Source: an uncultured Saprospiraceae bacterium (GTDB lineage Bacteria; Bacteroidota; Bacteroidia; Chitinophagales; Saprospiraceae). From it: a DNA stretch of 64,000 nucleotides. A program made the translations under genes and the position numbers. The notes below the pieces were generated by a model, which saw only the letters and a program-made list of their open reading frames with translations, was not told the DNA's origin and made no database searches. Positions 12,801-20,062 of the stretch are shown piece by piece. Location of the stretch: assembly GCA_938007965.1 (NCBI GenBank), contig CALLMH010000023.1, positions 1 through 64,000 on the forward strand, written 5' to 3'. Numbering within the stretch: position 1 is the first letter of the stretch; each line of letters begins with the position of its first letter.

Positions 12801-15800
12801 AAGTACATCTCCGTAATTATAAGGGCCGGGAGTTGATACTTGTTTTATTAAGGCGGCATCGTAAATACATGGTTGAATATCTAGTATACTATCTGACATA
12901 ACACAGTCTTCATCTATAAGTAATACCGCATCAGCAATAAGGTCAGCAGGCATAGCATTATCAATGATTACAGTCTGCGTGGTATCTCCAGAAAGCGTAT
13001 TTATTTCTATAAGGAATGTCTGTCCAAGTATATCTAACTGTATAGTATCTACTCCACCCAGAAATGCATAAGTATAAACAGCATTAGTCCAATTTATATC
13101 TACGGTTACTTCTCTTGTGTGGGTAGTACCATCAAAGATACAATCACTGACTTCTGAAATCTGTACATCTAGACTACAATCAGGAATAAATCCAGCATCC
13201 ACAGTAGGATTGAATGTACCATTAGGAAGGAAATAGCTACCTGTAAGCCCAGTATCAGGATCTGCATCACTATCTATAGTATCATCTCCACCTATGTCTG
13301 TGGTAGTATATATAAAACCGTCTGGCATTACAAACTCTACTATGTAATTACCAGCTACGAGATCATCAAATATATAAAAACCATTAGCATCTGTCGTAGT
13401 GACCGCTATGTGATTACCTGGTGTAGTATTATTTGCATTATATAGGAAAACAATGACGTCAGGGATACCTGGTTCGCCCATTTCTTGAAGTCCATTTTCA
13501 TTTAAGTCAAACCATACTGTATCACCAATAGCAGTACCCGGCGCACAAACTGCACCTATTAATAATACCTCTTTAGTAGCTGCACAGCCATTATCATCTG
13601 TGTAGGATAAGTTGTATGTAGTGGCACCAGAAGAGACTGGGTCTAGTATAGGTCTTGCTGCCATAGGGTCATCAAGGTTGGTTACTGGGGACCACATGAA
13701 ATTACTTCCGCCTACAGGTCCAGGCAACTCTACATCTTTACCTTCACAAGCTGGCACAGTTGCAGTTCCCTCTATTTCTTGGAATACTGTAACCTGCAAT
13801 GTATCAAATGTAAAACACTCTCCAAATGAAGATCGTAGTGCATAATCCCATATGATATCGCTGCCTGAATTGTTATCAAATTCAAAATCGACCATGGTCG
13901 TATCGATATCTGACAATGCACCCAAATCTGAGCCGTCGATACTAATCCATTCGTAAGCAAGATCTTCTACGGGGCTAGGCCCTATCTCTATTACTGTTTC
14001 CGAACAAACGGAAACATCCATTGCGAAATCATTTTGGATTTCCACTTTAGTTTGGTTGGATACTTCTAGATTACACACACATGCTGAAGATGGGTTTATA
14101 ACGGCTAGAGCATTACAGATTCCGGTAGGTGGAACATCAACTACACCTGTAACTAGAGTCATTCCCCCGCTTGGTATTGTTACACTATTTAAAGTAGTTA
14201 CAACAAGATCGTCTATAAGACTATCTAATAATCCGTTGTCATTTACATCATCCCATAGTTCTATGACCAAATCATTCATAGCTTCTTGAGGAACTAGACC
14301 ATTGTTCATGATCTTGATCTCATACTCTATACTGGCATTAGCTGGCGGCATAGATATAAGTGTCAGGTCAGTAGATAAAATCGATAGGTCTGGTTTATCT
14401 ATACGTATTTGCACTACATCTTCACCACTGAGGACTCCGATGCTGCATTCTTCGTCACCACAAAATGCATTGGTGGTACTGAATGTCTGTATGAGCATAT
14501 CTGATCTACCACAAAGCTGACCTACATCCATAGAAGTCACATCTATAGTAAAGTTGATGATATCTTGATTAGCCAGTCCTTCTACTACTGGCACAGTGAC
14601 ACAAGTTAATCCATTAACGTCTGTAACTATTGGAGCTCCTGCTGGGGCATTATTGACTGGGCTGTAGGACATATCTACATATCCTATACCAGCTGGTAGC
14701 GTTATTTTTATAGTATCCCCATCCATGGTAAGTACTCCTGGATCAGCATCTATTTGTAGTTCTATCTCCACGGTAGCTCCATCGTCATTACATGGATTGA
14801 GAGTCAAATCACTAAGCAGTAGATCTATTTCGTATTCTGGTGTGATATCTTTGATTCGTAACCGCGGACTTCTACTTCTAAGGGGAGCTAGATTGTCTCC
14901 ACATAAATCCGTAGCTGTAGTTGTAAATCGCGCCCTAGAACCAGATTTATAGTCACAGGTAGTGATGGTATTCCACCTTACGAGTATGATATTGAGATTA
15001 TCGAGAGCACCGAGCGAGCCTATGAGACCTACGCTGTCAAGTGTTGTATCTAATGAAGTAACATCAATCCGATAGTTGTTACCCGAATAATTATCTAATT
15101 CATCAACAAATGTCCAGGTAGTATCGCTACCATCAGCAGGTACAGGATAAGCGATCTCGAAAGAACCATCCAGATAATCCATACCGCCAGGAATTTCAAA
15201 ATCAAAGATGATATCATTGACATTACCAAGGGCTGTACTAGAAAATCTATGGATAAAGCAAATTGTATCACAAAGTGCGTATTCTGCAGGGGGAGTTGGT
15301 TTTATAAGCTGTCCTGTATAGGCACTTTCTACAGATATAAAATCTATAAAGCTAGGGTCATTGCAGGTTGCTTCTTGTACTGTAGGGGGATACTCTACAC
15401 AGTCCCATCCTCCAGTGAATGACAAGGTCTGAGGATCACAATTGGTAACATTGACACAGATTTCAAATGAGCGGGACGATGCGCTTTCTGTATTACCCAA
15501 TTGATACACACCGAAATTTGTACTAGGTATTAAGGTACTCATACCATCTGTAGTTTCTGTTACAGATGTAATAACTAGTCCTCCTGTAACAGCATCTATA
15601 TTTAACCAGGAAAAAGGAGCATCGATATTGCTAACATTATTGAGATCGACCGTTACACAAGACATAGGCTCAAATAATTCGACTTCTGAGGACGTAGCTG
15701 ATACAATCAATGTAGGCCCTCCTGTGTAGCCAAAATTTTCGCACGATAGATCCGACTCAATTTTATCTACACAAAATACTTGATCATCTACATCTGTGAG

Positions 15801-18800
15801 CAACTGGGTACATGCTTCGTAGTCTGCTATTTCACTTTGACAGTTCCCTCTAATCCCTGGGTAGAAATAAATATTATAACCTCCGTCAGTACCTTTTTCA
15901 CTTATTTCATCTACGTCGAGAGAAAGTATGTAGTCTTTTACAAAGAAGCAAAGCGTATCCCCTGTCTCAATGAAGAAATTGCCATGAATTCCTCCATTTT
16001 GCATGGCTACTACTTCACGATCAGGACCTAATCGTTGAAAAACTCTAAGACCAAAATCTTCCAGACTGTATTCCAATTCTGGAGGTTTTACAAAGGTGTA
16101 TTTATCCGGTATCCCAGGACTACGAATTTCATTACAGAATTCATCAAACCCAAGTGTACCGTAGTGTAAGTCATATCGAATTACAAATGGAGATATATCA
16201 CATCCTCCAAAATCACGACCTGAAATAACGACACTTTCAAATTCTCTGATCCCAATTTGATTCATGGTCTCAATCAGAAAATTACAACTAAACCGCGTTC
16301 CATCATCGTATACGTCATCGCTTAGATAGAAATCAGGCTGATATACTACCGGTTCAGATTGTACATTAATTAGAGGTTCTTTGGGAGAATAAAAAACACA
16401 CAGAAATAATGAATCACCATCAGCATATTGAAAACCATCAAAATCACTACAAGCGAGCGAAGTCATTGAAGGTACAGAAAGGTCTGTAATGAGTAATTCT
16501 CCATCTGCAAACTGACTTAGTGCATTACATGTAAGTGTCATACCAGAACTCGCATCCCATACAGAATATTCTGCACCAACTATCGTAAAGTTTTCTGTCT
16601 GTACGTCCAACTCTAAAAATGCATAATCCCAAAAATGTGGTGTAGGAGGATCTATGCCATCATTGACTATCCCAGTTATAGTAAGCTTCAATGAATCTCC
16701 TTGGACAAATCTATCACCTTTTGCAGTCGTGGCATCTGCCATGGTAACTCCATCATCGGGGATGAAATCATTATCGGCATCAAGAAAACAGAAATTTGTT
16801 CTTTCTATGTTTAAGTCAACCGCAGTAAGTCCATCACACGGCCCGCAAGGAGGGCAATTATAAATGACATTAAAATCTGTAGTACAATTGACATTGGGTT
16901 CGCAAGCTGCTGCACAAGACGGATCAGCAAAAAAGAAGTTATCCATAGTTATATTAGAAAGCTGTGGACATCCAGTTGGTTTCTCACTACAATCTACATC
17001 GAAGCATATCTCTATACTTCCAAATATGTTTCTATTTATTTGAAATATGACTTCATCTGCCCCACCTGCACCATTATCTGTATTTTGAGTAATGGTCAAT
17101 CCATTATATGGATTTCCCGCATTGTTTAACAATCGTGCACTCGTGATGTCAATTCCACAATCTACACTTAGTCGTGATTCAAAGTATGCATCAGGATATT
17201 CCGCTGTAAACAAAGTACTCATCCAAGTAGTAGAGCCGCTTGTGATTGTGTATTCTATACAACTTGAGCCTGACACATTAGATTCTCCTTCGAAGAATCC
17301 TAGAAGACGAGCATCGAACTGACGGAATTCCACGTCGTCATTATTATTCAATATCGCATCACATGGATCGGACCAAGTCAGCTGTGTCACAAGAGAATAG
17401 TAAATATTATCTACAACACAACTTCTGCAATCGCAACCGTGCTGTAGTTGATAAGTGGCATATACGGTCTCTCCAGGTTCGAGGTTGACATCTTCTAGCA
17501 GGGCATCCGCATTTCTAAATAGATCGGCACCTACTACGCATTGTCCATTTACTCCTGAGCTCCCTTGAGCTACGGTGGTGTTTTGAACTGACCCTGCCGT
17601 GAACGGACCCGTGGGACTGAGGCTCCACATAATACTACTACCGACTATAGATCCTGGATTTCCCCCTTGTCGAATGTCAAATATGATGTCCTTTGCTATT
17701 CCTTCGCCTTCATTGGTAATTGCGAGTGCTAGGGTAGTATTTTCTTCTGACCAGCACGCAGGTCGATCTATTAGTGGTGTATATTCTTCGTAGACTAGAT
17801 CAGGAAGTGCAAACCCATAATCTATACCTGTGGTGGATATATTACTTTCGCTACATACTATGGAAGTACCACAGCCATATCTTGCAGCTCTTCGTATGGG
17901 GTCAGGTGTACCAAGATCACATTCTATTCCTTCCCATACTTCACATATGACTAGAGACTCATTTTCATCAAGTGCTCCATCTCCATTACCACTTCCAGCC
18001 CCTGTGGTATGATCGCTCATAATATCCGCTGATGTTACAATATAAAAGGTAGTATCGCCATTGGTACCATCGGGAGTTAATGACATACCATTAATCAGCA
18101 CATCAACATTGGTAACTGTTCCAGGATTAACTACCCAGTATGTAAAATCTTGGATTGATCCAGAGCCTGCATTAACCATAGGCACCTTTATTGTATCTTG
18201 CACCCCGAGTATGGCATCAAATATGTTACCTGGTCGAATATTCCCAGTGATAAGCGGAGATAAAATACTGAGTTCTGCAGCGAGCACACTTATCTGAGAT
18301 GACGTCTCTGTAGCGAGTGTATTCACTCCTTCACATAATTCATCCCAATCTACATCTACTGTGTAATCTACAGCACTCGCAGTAAAACCACAAACCACTG
18401 ATAGCTCAAGTGTAAAAGTGACAGCTTCACCATCTTCCAAATCGCCAATAGTTAGAATATCCGTAGCCGGATCATAAGAAATTGGATCACCACTAACTGT
18501 CATAAGGGAATTGTAATCTATCAAAACACCATCTGGTAGCGTAAGTGCCGCTACGGCATTTCGAACTATGAAATCATCCCCGTTACTATTTTCTATAGTA
18601 ATGGTGATCTCGTCGGGAGGCCCACAAACAAAAAGTTCGGAAGTGTTGTCTGTTGTAATGGTAATGGGGTCAGAAGGTGCGATAAGCGTAAGTACTGTAG
18701 ACGGGAAATCACTATCTGGCTTTTCGGCACAGTCAAGATCACCGTTGCATCCATATGAAGCCCTCCTAAATAAATCCTCTGGTGTAACGCAACTGGTTAC

Positions 18801-19541
18801 AATCCAGTTTTCGGTAACATCTGCAGTTCCTCCTATGATGAGCGCACCTAAATCAAAACAAGTATATCCAGGTTGCATAATGGGAGATGGAGCTATTGAA
18901 GATCCTCCGACTTCTATACTAAGCAAATCAGCATTTCCATTATCTGCAACACAATAGTATACATTCTCAGCATCAGCCGTACCATTGTTTTCAACTGTAT
19001 TGACAACTTCAAATTCAAATCCAATTACACCGTTAATACCATTGGGAGATGAAGAAGTGATATTGATGTCCGGAGCATCAATCGTGTATTGGATTGATTG
19101 AATAACTTGAGCTTCGACACCTGATACTTGATAATCAAACAATGCTCTTACAATCGGAGTCATATCTAATGCGCCTTCACAACTTAAAGAAAAATCAGCT
19201 GTAAACTCAATTATATCACCTACAAAAAGAGTATCATTGAATGCGAAGTTGATATCATTAGTATTGGTCAAGGTAGGTCCAGCGATCTGTGTGAAGACAC
19301 CAGAAAACGTAAGCCCGTCAGTGCCACTTAAATCTATGCTTACATTACCAGTGTCTATTGAAGATCCTGTGTCGTTTTCTATTGTGACGGAGAGCGAAAT
19401 CTCATCAGCACAAACTTCAATCGGATCTACAAATGATAGACTAACACTTTGCGCATTAGATATTACACAACAAGCGAAAATTAACAGTACACCTAAGTAT
19501 ACATTTCTGATGCAGTTTTGAATTCTATTGATCATTATCAT
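1..19541 (-). CDS. Giant secreted multidomain repeat protein (DUF11-like, SdrD_B-like, HYR/HYR-like modules), C-terminus beyond the window
   Basis: Minus-strand start at 19541 (or 19535) gives MIMINRIQNCIRNVYLGVLLIFACCVISNAQS, a signal peptide. The codon phase at 371-369 (..EDGCTEVIYEINIENFGN..) equals the phase at 19541. The ORF track lists no terminating minus-strand ORF in this frame between 1 and 19541, so the frame is open off the left edge (at least 6513 codons). Confidence 0.93.
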   Translation of the reverse strand, partial: MIMINRIQNCIRNVYLGVLLIFACCVISNAQSVSLSFVDPIEVCADEISLSVTIENDTGSSIDTGNVSIDLSGTDGLTFSGVFTQIAGPTLTNTNDINFAFNDTLFVGDIIEFTADFSLSCEGALDMTPIVRALFDYQVSGVEAQVIQSIQYTIDAPDINITSSSPNGINGVIGFEFEVVNTVENNGTADAENVYYCVADNGNADLLSIEVGGSSIAPSPIMQPGYTCFDLGALIIGGTADVTENWIVTSCVTPEDLFRRASYGCNGDLDCAEKPDSDFPSTVLTLIAPSDPITITTDNTSELFVCGPPDEITITIENSNGDDFIVRNAVAALTLPDGVLIDYNSLMTVSGDPISYDPATDILTIGDLEDGEAVTFTLELSVVCGFTASAVDYTVDVDWDELCEGVNTLATETSSQISVLAAELSILSPLITGNIRPGNIFDAILGVQDTIKVPMVNAGSGSIQDFTYWVVNPGTVTNVDVLINGMSLTPDGTNGDTTFYIVTSADIMSDHTTGAGSGNGDGALDENESLVICEVWEGIECDLGTPDPIRRAARYGCGTSIVCSESNISTTGIDYGFALPDLVYEEYTPLIDRPACWSEENTTLALAITNEGEGIAKDIIFDIRQGGNPGSIVGSSIMWSLSPTGPFTAGSVQNTTVAQGSSGVNGQCVVGADLFRNADALLEDVNLEPGETVYATYQLQHGCDCRSCVVDNIYYSLVTQLTWSDPCDAILNNNDDVEFRQFDARLLGFFEGESNVSGSSCIEYTITSGSTTWMSTLFTAEYPDAYFESRLSVDCGIDITSARLLNNAGNPYNGLTITQNTDNGAGGADEVIFQINRNIFGSIEICFDVDCSEKPTGCPQLSNITMDNFFFADPSCAAACEPNVNCTTDFNVIYNCPPCGPCDGLTAVDLNIERTNFCFLDADNDFIPDDGVTMADATTAKGDRFVQGDSLKLTITGIVNDGIDPPTPHFWDYAFLELDVQTENFTIVGAEYSVWDASSGMTLTCNALSQFADGELLITDLSVPSMTSLACSDFDGFQYADGDSLFLCVFYSPKEPLINVQSEPVVYQPDFYLSDDVYDDGTRFSCNFLIETMNQIGIREFESVVISGRDFGGCDISPFVIRYDLHYGTLGFDEFCNEIRSPGIPDKYTFVKPPELEYSLEDFGLRVFQRLGPDREVVAMQNGGIHGNFFIETGDTLCFFVKDYILSLDVDEISEKGTDGGYNIYFYPGIRGNCQSEIADYEACTQLLTDVDDQVFCVDKIESDLSCENFGYTGGPTLIVSATSSEVELFEPMSCVTVDLNNVSNIDAPFSWLNIDAVTGGLVITSVTETTDGMSTLIPSTNFGVYQLGNTESASSRSFEICVNVTNCDPQTLSFTGGWDCVEYPPTVQEATCNDPSFIDFISVESAYTGQLIKPTPPAEYALCDTICFIHRFSSTALGNVNDIIFDFEIPGGMDYLDGSFEIAYPVPADGSDTTWTFVDELDNYSGNNYRIDVTSLDTTLDSVGLIGSLGALDNLNIILVRWNTITTCDYKSGSRARFTTTATDLCGDNLAPLRSRSPRLRIKDITPEYEIDLLLSDLTLNPCNDDGATVEIELQIDADPGVLTMDGDTIKITLPAGIGYVDMSYSPVNNAPAGAPIVTDVNGLTCVTVPVVEGLANQDIINFTIDVTSMDVGQLCGRSDMLIQTFSTTNAFCGDEECSIGVLSGEDVVQIRIDKPDLSILSTDLTLISMPPANASIEYEIKIMNNGLVPQEAMNDLVIELWDDVNDNGLLDSLIDDLVVTTLNSVTIPSGGMTLVTGVVDVPPTGICNALAVINPSSACVCNLEVSNQTKVEIQNDFAMDVSVCSETVIEIGPSPVEDLAYEWISIDGSDLGALSDIDTTMVDFEFDNNSGSDIIWDYALRSSFGECFTFDTLQVTVFQEIEGTATVPACEGKDVELPGPVGGSNFMWSPVTNLDDPMAARPILDPVSSGATTYNLSYTDDNGCAATKEVLLIGAVCAPGTAIGDTVWFDLNENGLQEMGEPGIPDVIVFLYNANNTTPGNHIAVTTTDANGFYIFDDLVAGNYIVEFVMPDGFIYTTTDIGGDDTIDSDADPDTGLTGSYFLPNGTFNPTVDAGFIPDCSLDVQISEVSDCIFDGTTHTREVTVDINWTNAVYTYAFLGGVDTIQLDILGQTFLIEINTLSGDTTQTVIIDNAMPADLIADAVLLIDEDCVMSDSILDIQPCIYDAALIKQVSTPGPYNYGDVLTFNITVANQGFQDLSNIKINDFLPTGFAFDPAANPDWMQTAPDTLMYLIDGPLVAGDMTVIPLDLELIMSSEVGAYLNTSEIFSFTDTLGVDRSQEDIDSTPDNDPTNDGGGVVNTGSDNSLDGNGTGAPGSTNPNTDEDDQDPELITIVDLALVKDIITPGPYDYGDVIEFAITVTNQGNVTAQNIKVNDFIPGGFIFDAAANPDWMLMGSTAMDTIPGPLATGESATTTIFLELQMAAADQFVNIAEIGYFENTNGQDITGNDIDSQADNDPNNDAGGNPGSDTDGSNGGDGTGNAQDTDPDTDEDDSDPAFIPIPQIDLEKSTISVVPAQSGTEGNFDATFEFVITNPGNQKITCIQLEDDLTEQLGGTFVGITSAPMTVAVTDAAETPAVVMGYNGGVIDTIFNGTTGCLNPGETITVQMTVEVNSQTGVDPIINAGNVSGKGPNGGQVMDTDTALVDAPECFLEVVCPLTQVELPCINDIPNAGSTVAWFNGIDGISTIVNACGIPTIVVNDSDNGGEGCLGDPYILTRQIIINDPGDGTTVAESDTCEVMYTVIDEEKPLVMNEPLDLIVECGMDNDAEIMAWITSNGGGMFIDGCGTVVISFSAGTPEPSCGATSVTPYTFTAEDQCNNSVSAVANLIVVDNTDPTLVLPTAASTVACDASPDPDAWAATAMATDDCDTAPTVSYALINTEQVCAGTSSQTIYTYIFTAVDDCGNQSAAQTADYTVTDNVAPSLTPPADLMVTCGQDISLLVADWLDNVVAEDNCYNITELSVSSDFDDSMIIDACGATIPVVWTVVDRCGASSTATANIVIADDNEGPSISCTEMLTFAVDVDNCESNITLPLPLATDCNGVDSVRQIIPLVNSAFPIGLTTVTFQAWDACGNTSTCETIVEIIDTQNPDVVCPPSINECADAGTCTWIADASVNAIASDCGATTLTYSVVNPDASISTPTMLDGYAFMLGSSSVMITATDDANPMNNSVCTYSVTISDCEDPTIETCPADQLLVECGMEDIETWAATLVGADNCDTDLTEDFFILTQTNGCGGTSSSTYVFIVTDEAGNSASCTATYNTVDSTDPTIDTPATNPMVNCMDDNTINFLSWLGTNGGASASDGCSGPVVWTNDWDGTLPSGCAGMTTITISFTATDDCGNNVTTMGMYTITDTTPPALSLPSNLTLECGNTNNEGIIQNWLATATGSDDCSMVTITNDYNAMPMTCNVPVTITFIGEDECGNMVTDTRTITLDDITEPVITASPADFFVECGVDNTAAINTWVATNGGGSATDMCNEPTITFLPNGVVGTCGGTTTTEYIFTATDACGNSISEVASLITLDTEAPILTLPTAASNAACDDVLDPDGWAATATAMDDCDTAPIVDFALLNIEESCMGANSVTTYTYIFTAIDGCGNSSASQTATFIVTDDMAPTLTAPSDLMVSCGQDISLIVATWLDDVLPMDNCSDVTELSITNDFDATMLLNSCGANIPVTWTVVDGCGATSTAMANIIIADDNEGPAMTCVAELTFAVDVDDCGANIVLPFPEATDCNGVASVVQTSPAPNTEFPIGTTTVTFTAIDNCGNESTCTTDVIIIDTQNPDLICPPSINQCADAGTCTWTSDATVNAITSDCGNSTLTYTVVNPDASISTPAVIEGYVFMLGSSTVTITSTDDANPNNMTSCNFTVTITDCEDPTIDTCPTDQLMVECGMEDIETWAATLVGADNCDTDLTEDYYILTQTNACGGTSTTTYVFVVTDDAGNSTSCTATYTTIDTSDPVIDTPVTSPMVNCMDDNTTNFLSWLGTNGGASASDGCSGPVVWTNDWDGTLPSGCMGMTGIDITFTATDDCGNTISTLGTYTITDTMEPNLTPPTDLTLECGNTNNAGIVENWLVTALASDDCSSVDITNDYATLPTTCNVPVIVTFTATDACGNNITETATITLVDTDQPVILVPPTDLIVECTAEDRAMMISDWEAVFGNGVAIDNCDTDVTLTFTAGTMTDQCGETSTTEYTFTAEDDCGNIITAFAYLIIIDETAPNLTTPTANNTVECDGDVTGARAAWLMSASGTDDCGGSVTITSNTPNISTSCVGTVTTITESYIFVATDDCGNETTGTADFIIEDNTAPTIAHNTGNLSVACGDDISAAIIAWLNDVTVTETCQESTVTNDYDGSVPDLCGGNLTVTWTVMDACGAMSTTSAMIIVEPDTIDPTFVNISDDLIINVDVDNCESNVVFSTPIGSDCNESVTVTQIANGDGVLLVSGDEFPVGTTTVVFQAEDACGNTAQDSFDITIVDTQEPSLDCPSNDVVKCNDTGECFWIADMSTDAIFADNCGGFDLAYAVTGATTAMGDSLPRLDAVEFQLGTSTVTYTLTDTMGNEVTCSFNVVVEDCEAPVFSCPADDLTLECADGTNDTRIAAWIATATSTLTDNCSDPTIVSEITFTENMCGDTETRTYTFTATDASGNTSVCSAQVVIEDTTPPMIDTEAMDMTVECDGEGNNQALLTWLANQGGAAASDLCGDITWTHNFTGLSNLCGATGDALVTFTATDACGTTSTTAATFTIEDTTDPTLTVPDAITLECQGELNDEIIDTWLAQATGTDNCGSVTITNSGLGAIDAACGMTGVYTVIFTSTDDCGRSVTANSTVTIIDAISPTINAPAEDLILECVMDGDYMTAIDAWTSVNGMAMATDGCSEPLSWTFTADSPFDDCGNTSSTLYTFTVTDDCNNTATTTASVIIIDETTPELTEPMDITVDCEDAMATTIADWIATATATDICGTPVITNEVWNTISGCGNTNSTVYLFTASDECGNIDTAFATYTITDETLPTIVAPADLMIACGDTDIATQITQWLDEATTADGCGSTALSTDYNGNLPNACGGSLEVTFTVSDDCGNIAMATSNIIYEDDTTPPTFINPPANITVNVDVDNCETSVVFSTPIAEDCNNPVTVTQIANVAGDILVSGDEFPVGTTEVVFETTDGCNNTTTTSFDITVVDSQQPSIACPSNTVTMCTDMDACIWTADTSLDPIFNDNCGGIDLSYAITGTTTAMGDSLPRLDDVEFMLGLSTVTYTLTDTMGNEVSCSFDVLIVDCQAPMITVCPEDELVECSSTNNAIELADWLSEVMATDNCDADVTITSAIWNTISDCGNSNTTTYIFTATDDAGNATTCLADFEITDTTIPVINSDPADTVVECNGDGNTAELLAWLQNNGGLTDNDVTEDCGSVTWSNNFESIMFVTNEPCADDIGFYEVDFVATDECGNASTPVTIRFIIEDTTDPILSVPNPITVECSDPTNAVVIAEWLASATATDLCSEVVVTNDDPGIFVAACADTGVTTYTFTATDDCGNVVTETSTVTIVDTTVPTITTTGMDMTVECGPTNAADLATWLADSAGSMAMDECSAASDLIFTNELRSSVDGCENTNSMTYAFIVTDECGNSSESLATFTIEDTTPPTIDTAPEDEIVECDGAGNTADLDAWLAANGNTGTATDICGTVTWTFELIAFTDSCGTNGTKTYEFTASDGCNNTSTAQATFTIEDTTPPTITTMAMDVTAECNGASNSVDLLGWLNTNGGAEATDVCSGVVWTNDYSEIDSECGADGVTVTFTATDNCGNFSTTTATFTIDDNTPPIWEIAPQDLTIECTATDATGLIEAWLAAQGNGEAEDDCSFITYSNNYLALSDQCGETGSALVTFTATDGCDNMTTATATITVVDETAPSLITEPMNEIVECDGAGNIAELTAWLNNYAGIVYADGCSATINIDSVLIDTEELCGGTVIYTYGFFATDDCDNTSTQSIAVFTIEDTTPPVIIPSPMDMTVECDGAGNVAALQSWLDTNGGAAATDICSPTFTWEYDLVTENDECGSTGTSIYRFTVSDDCGNTSTTEATFVIEDTTPPNMMCCPDFTISLDQNGIAFLTVDSLDCGTTDICSDDSQLIRSISQETFNATNVGPNDVTLYTTDECGNVDSCTVVVTVSEMPVIGVAKRVVSVDLGEDGCTEVIYEINVENFGDVAIDSVQVTDDLAAAGFTTCASFTTSVTSDDFTVNTDYDGMGANDLLTGLDDIQAGDVGAILLTVEACGCPNGTMIMNSATATGTSPGGQQISDDSVDGSDPDGDDNDGNPDEDGTTDITLEEMGSIGAAKRVVSVDLGEDGCTEVIYEINIENFGNVGIDSLQIEDDLAAAGFTQCASFTTSLTSDDFTVNADYDGMGNNNLLTGLDDLPVGDVGAVLLTVEACGCPNGSEIMNSATATGVTPAGDELEDVSVDGSDPDGD
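890..11130 (-). repeat. Array of about 40 HYR/HYR-like modules (mean about 262 bp)
   Basis: Recurrent translated pattern (minus) 'VECDGAGN..LDAWLAANGN..ATDxCG.VTWT...DxCG..GSxTYxFTATDxCGNxSxxxATFTIEDTTPP', e.g. YAFIVTDECGNSSESLATFTIEDTTPP near 2470-2550. Count is manual and approximate. Confidence 0.85.
3544..11116 (-). repeat. Higher-order repeat of about 2.1 kb (about 8 modules each), four marker copies
   Basis: A distinctive HYR module (..CIWTADTSLDPIFNDNCGGIDLSYAITGT..STVTYTLTD..) begins at 3544, 5644, 7738 and 9808 (spacings 2100, 2094, 2070). Flanking modules also align at the same offset, e.g. 7261/9331 and 8101/10171. Confidence 0.85.
11850..12900 (-). repeat. Two DUF11-like repeats, 504-bp period
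   Basis: 'cctcca...tcattatcgg' aligns at 11962 and 12466 and 'tcttcgtctgta' at about 11881 and 12385. Translated: ..YDYGDVIEFAITVTNQGN..DDIDSTPDNDPTNDGGG.. Confidence 0.8.
13185..13530 (-). other. Single SdrD_B-like domain within the giant protein
   Basis: Minus translation GDTVWFDLNENGLQEMGEPGIPDVIVFLYNANNTTPGNHIAVTTTDANGFYIFDDLVAGNYIVEFVMPDGFIYTTTDIGGDDTIDSDADP..NPTVDAGF. Confidence 0.85.
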
Positions 19542-19634
19542 ATGATATGGTTTAAGCAATGCATGATGACGCATTGCCACTTTATTAGCTGGTCTTAAAT
19601 AGGGAGATCTTCGGAGAAGGGCGAAAAGGTTGTT

Positions 19635-19671
19635 ACAACAATCAAATTTTACTTATCTTTTTGATTGTTGT
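19635..19671. promoter_or_regulatory. 12-bp inverted repeat upstream of the giant gene
   Basis: ACAACAATCAAA (19635-19646), 13-nt spacer, TTTGATTGTTGT (19660-19671); perfect arms, about 95 bp upstream of the start codon. Confidence 0.6.
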
Positions 19672-20003
19672 AGATACAACGAAGATAAAAATAAAATTGT
19701 AAACTACTATAGTAAATAAGATTAAATAGAAGATGATCAACATTTTATATAATTTTTATTATATAATTTATAATACGAAATCATACCTTCAATGAAGACT
19801 TATTCGATTTAATACATCTACAAAAGAGCGAAATCTAAAATATTATTGTTTACCACTATATAAGTAAAATACAAAATATTGAATATTGAAGGGCAGAGTT
19901 ACTAAAGATTGAAATAATTTATTTTGCAGTATTCTATAAATCAGACTAATACAAATGCTAAAATATAGCATATTAAGTGAAAAGAAACTCCACCTGATAA
20001 TCC

Positions 20004-20034
20004 TTGTTTTGTATAAAAAATAAGCCTATCTTTG
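20004..20034 (+). promoter_or_regulatory. Bacteroidota-type promoter for the yceD-like/rpmF pair
   Basis: TTG (20004-20006), 20-nt spacer, TATCTTTG (20027-20034), matching the TTG/TAnnTTTG consensus, just upstream of the ATG at 20063. Confidence 0.65.
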
Positions 20035-20062
20035 CATCCCGTTAAAAAAAGTTCTTTTAACT

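Noticed and set aside
890-13000. Possibility that the regular repeats are a CRISPR array
   Set aside because: Repeats are about 260 bp, degenerate at nucleotide level and translate to conserved domains; no short identical repeats with unique spacers and no cas genes.
220-19521. Dozens of small plus-strand ORFs (many containing 'PQSSVAVN'-like strings) and one minus ORF at 13772-13960
   Set aside because: They are antisense or out-of-frame shadows of the giant minus-strand repeat gene; their similarity to each other simply mirrors the HYR-like repeat.
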